Positions 21,054-21,564 of a DNA stretch of 21,564 bases are shown one piece after another (the first letter of the stretch is position 1; the number at the start of each line of letters is the position of its first letter). Origin of the DNA: a virus. The notes below the pieces were generated by a model. The model was not told the origin of the DNA. It worked only from the letters and a program-made list of their open reading frames with translations, and ran no database searches. The translations under genes and the position numbers were made by a program. Where the stretch lies: the IMG/VR virus record IMGVR_UViG_3300007735_000470, positions 1-21,564 of that record, one strand, 5' to 3'.

Positions 21054-21501
21054 TTTGTTTTTGCTGGAGAAGTTCCTCTAGTTTTCCACGAGCCTTCACT
21101 TCAGCAACCCCCAGTTTTGATCTATCACTTGGAGTTAATCCAAGCAAAGATAAATTTTTAACAATATCACCCTGCACTGTACTCAACATTCCGAACAGAG
21201 GATTTTGGTAAGCATAACCTTTATCGGTATAAAGTATAAATTGTTCAGGCTTTAGTTGATCCTGAATTTGTTTTTTTAATTCCATCTTTTCGCAAAGTTC
21301 TAAAAGTATCGTGCCATCTGTATTGGCAATCCAAGGCGCAAGACTTAGAACCTCATGCCAAAGGTCTGCACCAACTTCGCTCAAATGCTCAGGCGGCTGA
21401 GCAGAAAATCTTGGCAACGCAATAACCTTATTTAGATCAGGAAGTTTTTGCTTGCCTGGATTTCCATTGCGCCGTTTAATTTCATTTGGCTTTGCAGCCA
21501 T
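21040..21501 (-). CDS. terS: Terminase small subunit (P27 family)
   Basis: This 153-residue protein recognises the phage DNA for packaging. It begins with a basic segment (KPNEIKRRNGNPGKQKLP), has HLSEVGADLWHEV, a long helical middle (LELCEKMELKKQIQDQL) and the LLGLTPSDRSKLGV signature typical of the P27-like family near the C-terminus. AGGA precedes ATG 21501. It overlaps the large-subunit start, consistent with coupled synthesis of the packaging motor. Confidence 0.92.
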   Translation of the reverse strand: MAAKPNEIKRRNGNPGKQKLPDLNKVIALPRFSAQPPEHLSEVGADLWHEVLSLAPWIANTDGTILLELCEKMELKKQIQDQLKPEQFILYTDKGYAYQNPLFGMLSTVQGDIVKNLSLLGLTPSDRSKLGVAEVKARGKLEELLQQKQNATN

Positions 21502-21564
21502 TTTTATCCTGTCCGATTTGCACTAAATGCCCCCTATAAAAAAATTCGGAAATGTGTGAAGCCA
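21502..21564. other. Right edge, no assignable gene
   Basis: These 63 bases are the upstream region of the small-terminase gene. On the minus strand a short frame ending WLHTFPNFFIGGI closes with TAG at 21525-21523 and could be the tail end of an upstream gene, but it is too short to assign. A TerS ribosome binding site (AGGA) is present; no promoter was convincing. Confidence 0.4.

Noticed and set aside
1-21564. Integrase, attachment site or lysogeny module
   Set aside because: No recombinase, repressor gene or tRNA-derived att core could be seen in this window; the rest of the genome is not available.

Overview
The window looks like the late (structural, packaging and lysis) half of a tailed dsDNA phage genome, read almost entirely from the minus strand. 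The order from right to left is: small terminase, large terminase, portal, two small virion proteins, prohead protease, HK97-fold major capsid protein, glycosyltransferase, head-tail connectors, two tail-tube proteins, frameshifted tail chaperone, tape measure, tail hub, appendage proteins, lysis genes, sugar genes. This is a classic siphovirus arrangement. A 672-residue tape measure predicts a tail of about 100 nm. No integrase, tRNA, CRISPR or insertion sequence was seen. AT-rich codon use, P27-type small terminase, actinophage-style minor tail protein, a DUF6378 protein and structural-region glycosyltransferases suggest a phage of a low-GC actinobacterium, for example freshwater acI/Nanopelagicales. 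That host assignment is inference.

Left edge (1-810): the C-terminus of a GC-rich plus-strand gene, then a promoter with a built-in inverted repeat and two small plus-strand genes of unknown function. A 16-bp perfect-stem bidirectional terminator separates them from the convergent minus-strand late operon.

807-3504: NAD-dependent epimerase, glycosyltransferase, DUF6378 protein and a lysis cassette (CHAP endolysin flanked by two small membrane proteins). 3501-7692: tail appendage proteins, including three tandem paralogues, and a tail hub-like protein. 7692-11505: tape measure, gp10-like protein, tail chaperone with a canonical -1 slippery site, and duplicated tail-tube genes. 11505-15018: connectors, a basic 41-residue protein, a glycosyltransferase under a foldable leader, and the major capsid gene, which carries an apparent 1-nt deletion. 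15019-21501: a three-part prohead protease with a strong internal start, two virion proteins, portal, a 46-residue membrane protein and the terminase subunits.

The late genes are tightly coupled. Many junctions are ATGA or TAATG overlaps, so the module probably works as one long transcript with local control. Breaks in this pattern are the most interesting parts: an opposite-strand pair of cysteine-rich mini-genes between large terminase and portal, with a divergent promoter and a 16-bp palindrome; structured leaders before the capsid and glycosyltransferase genes; the capsid frameshift; and a short reading frame after a CTT-TGA stop at 3832-3837.
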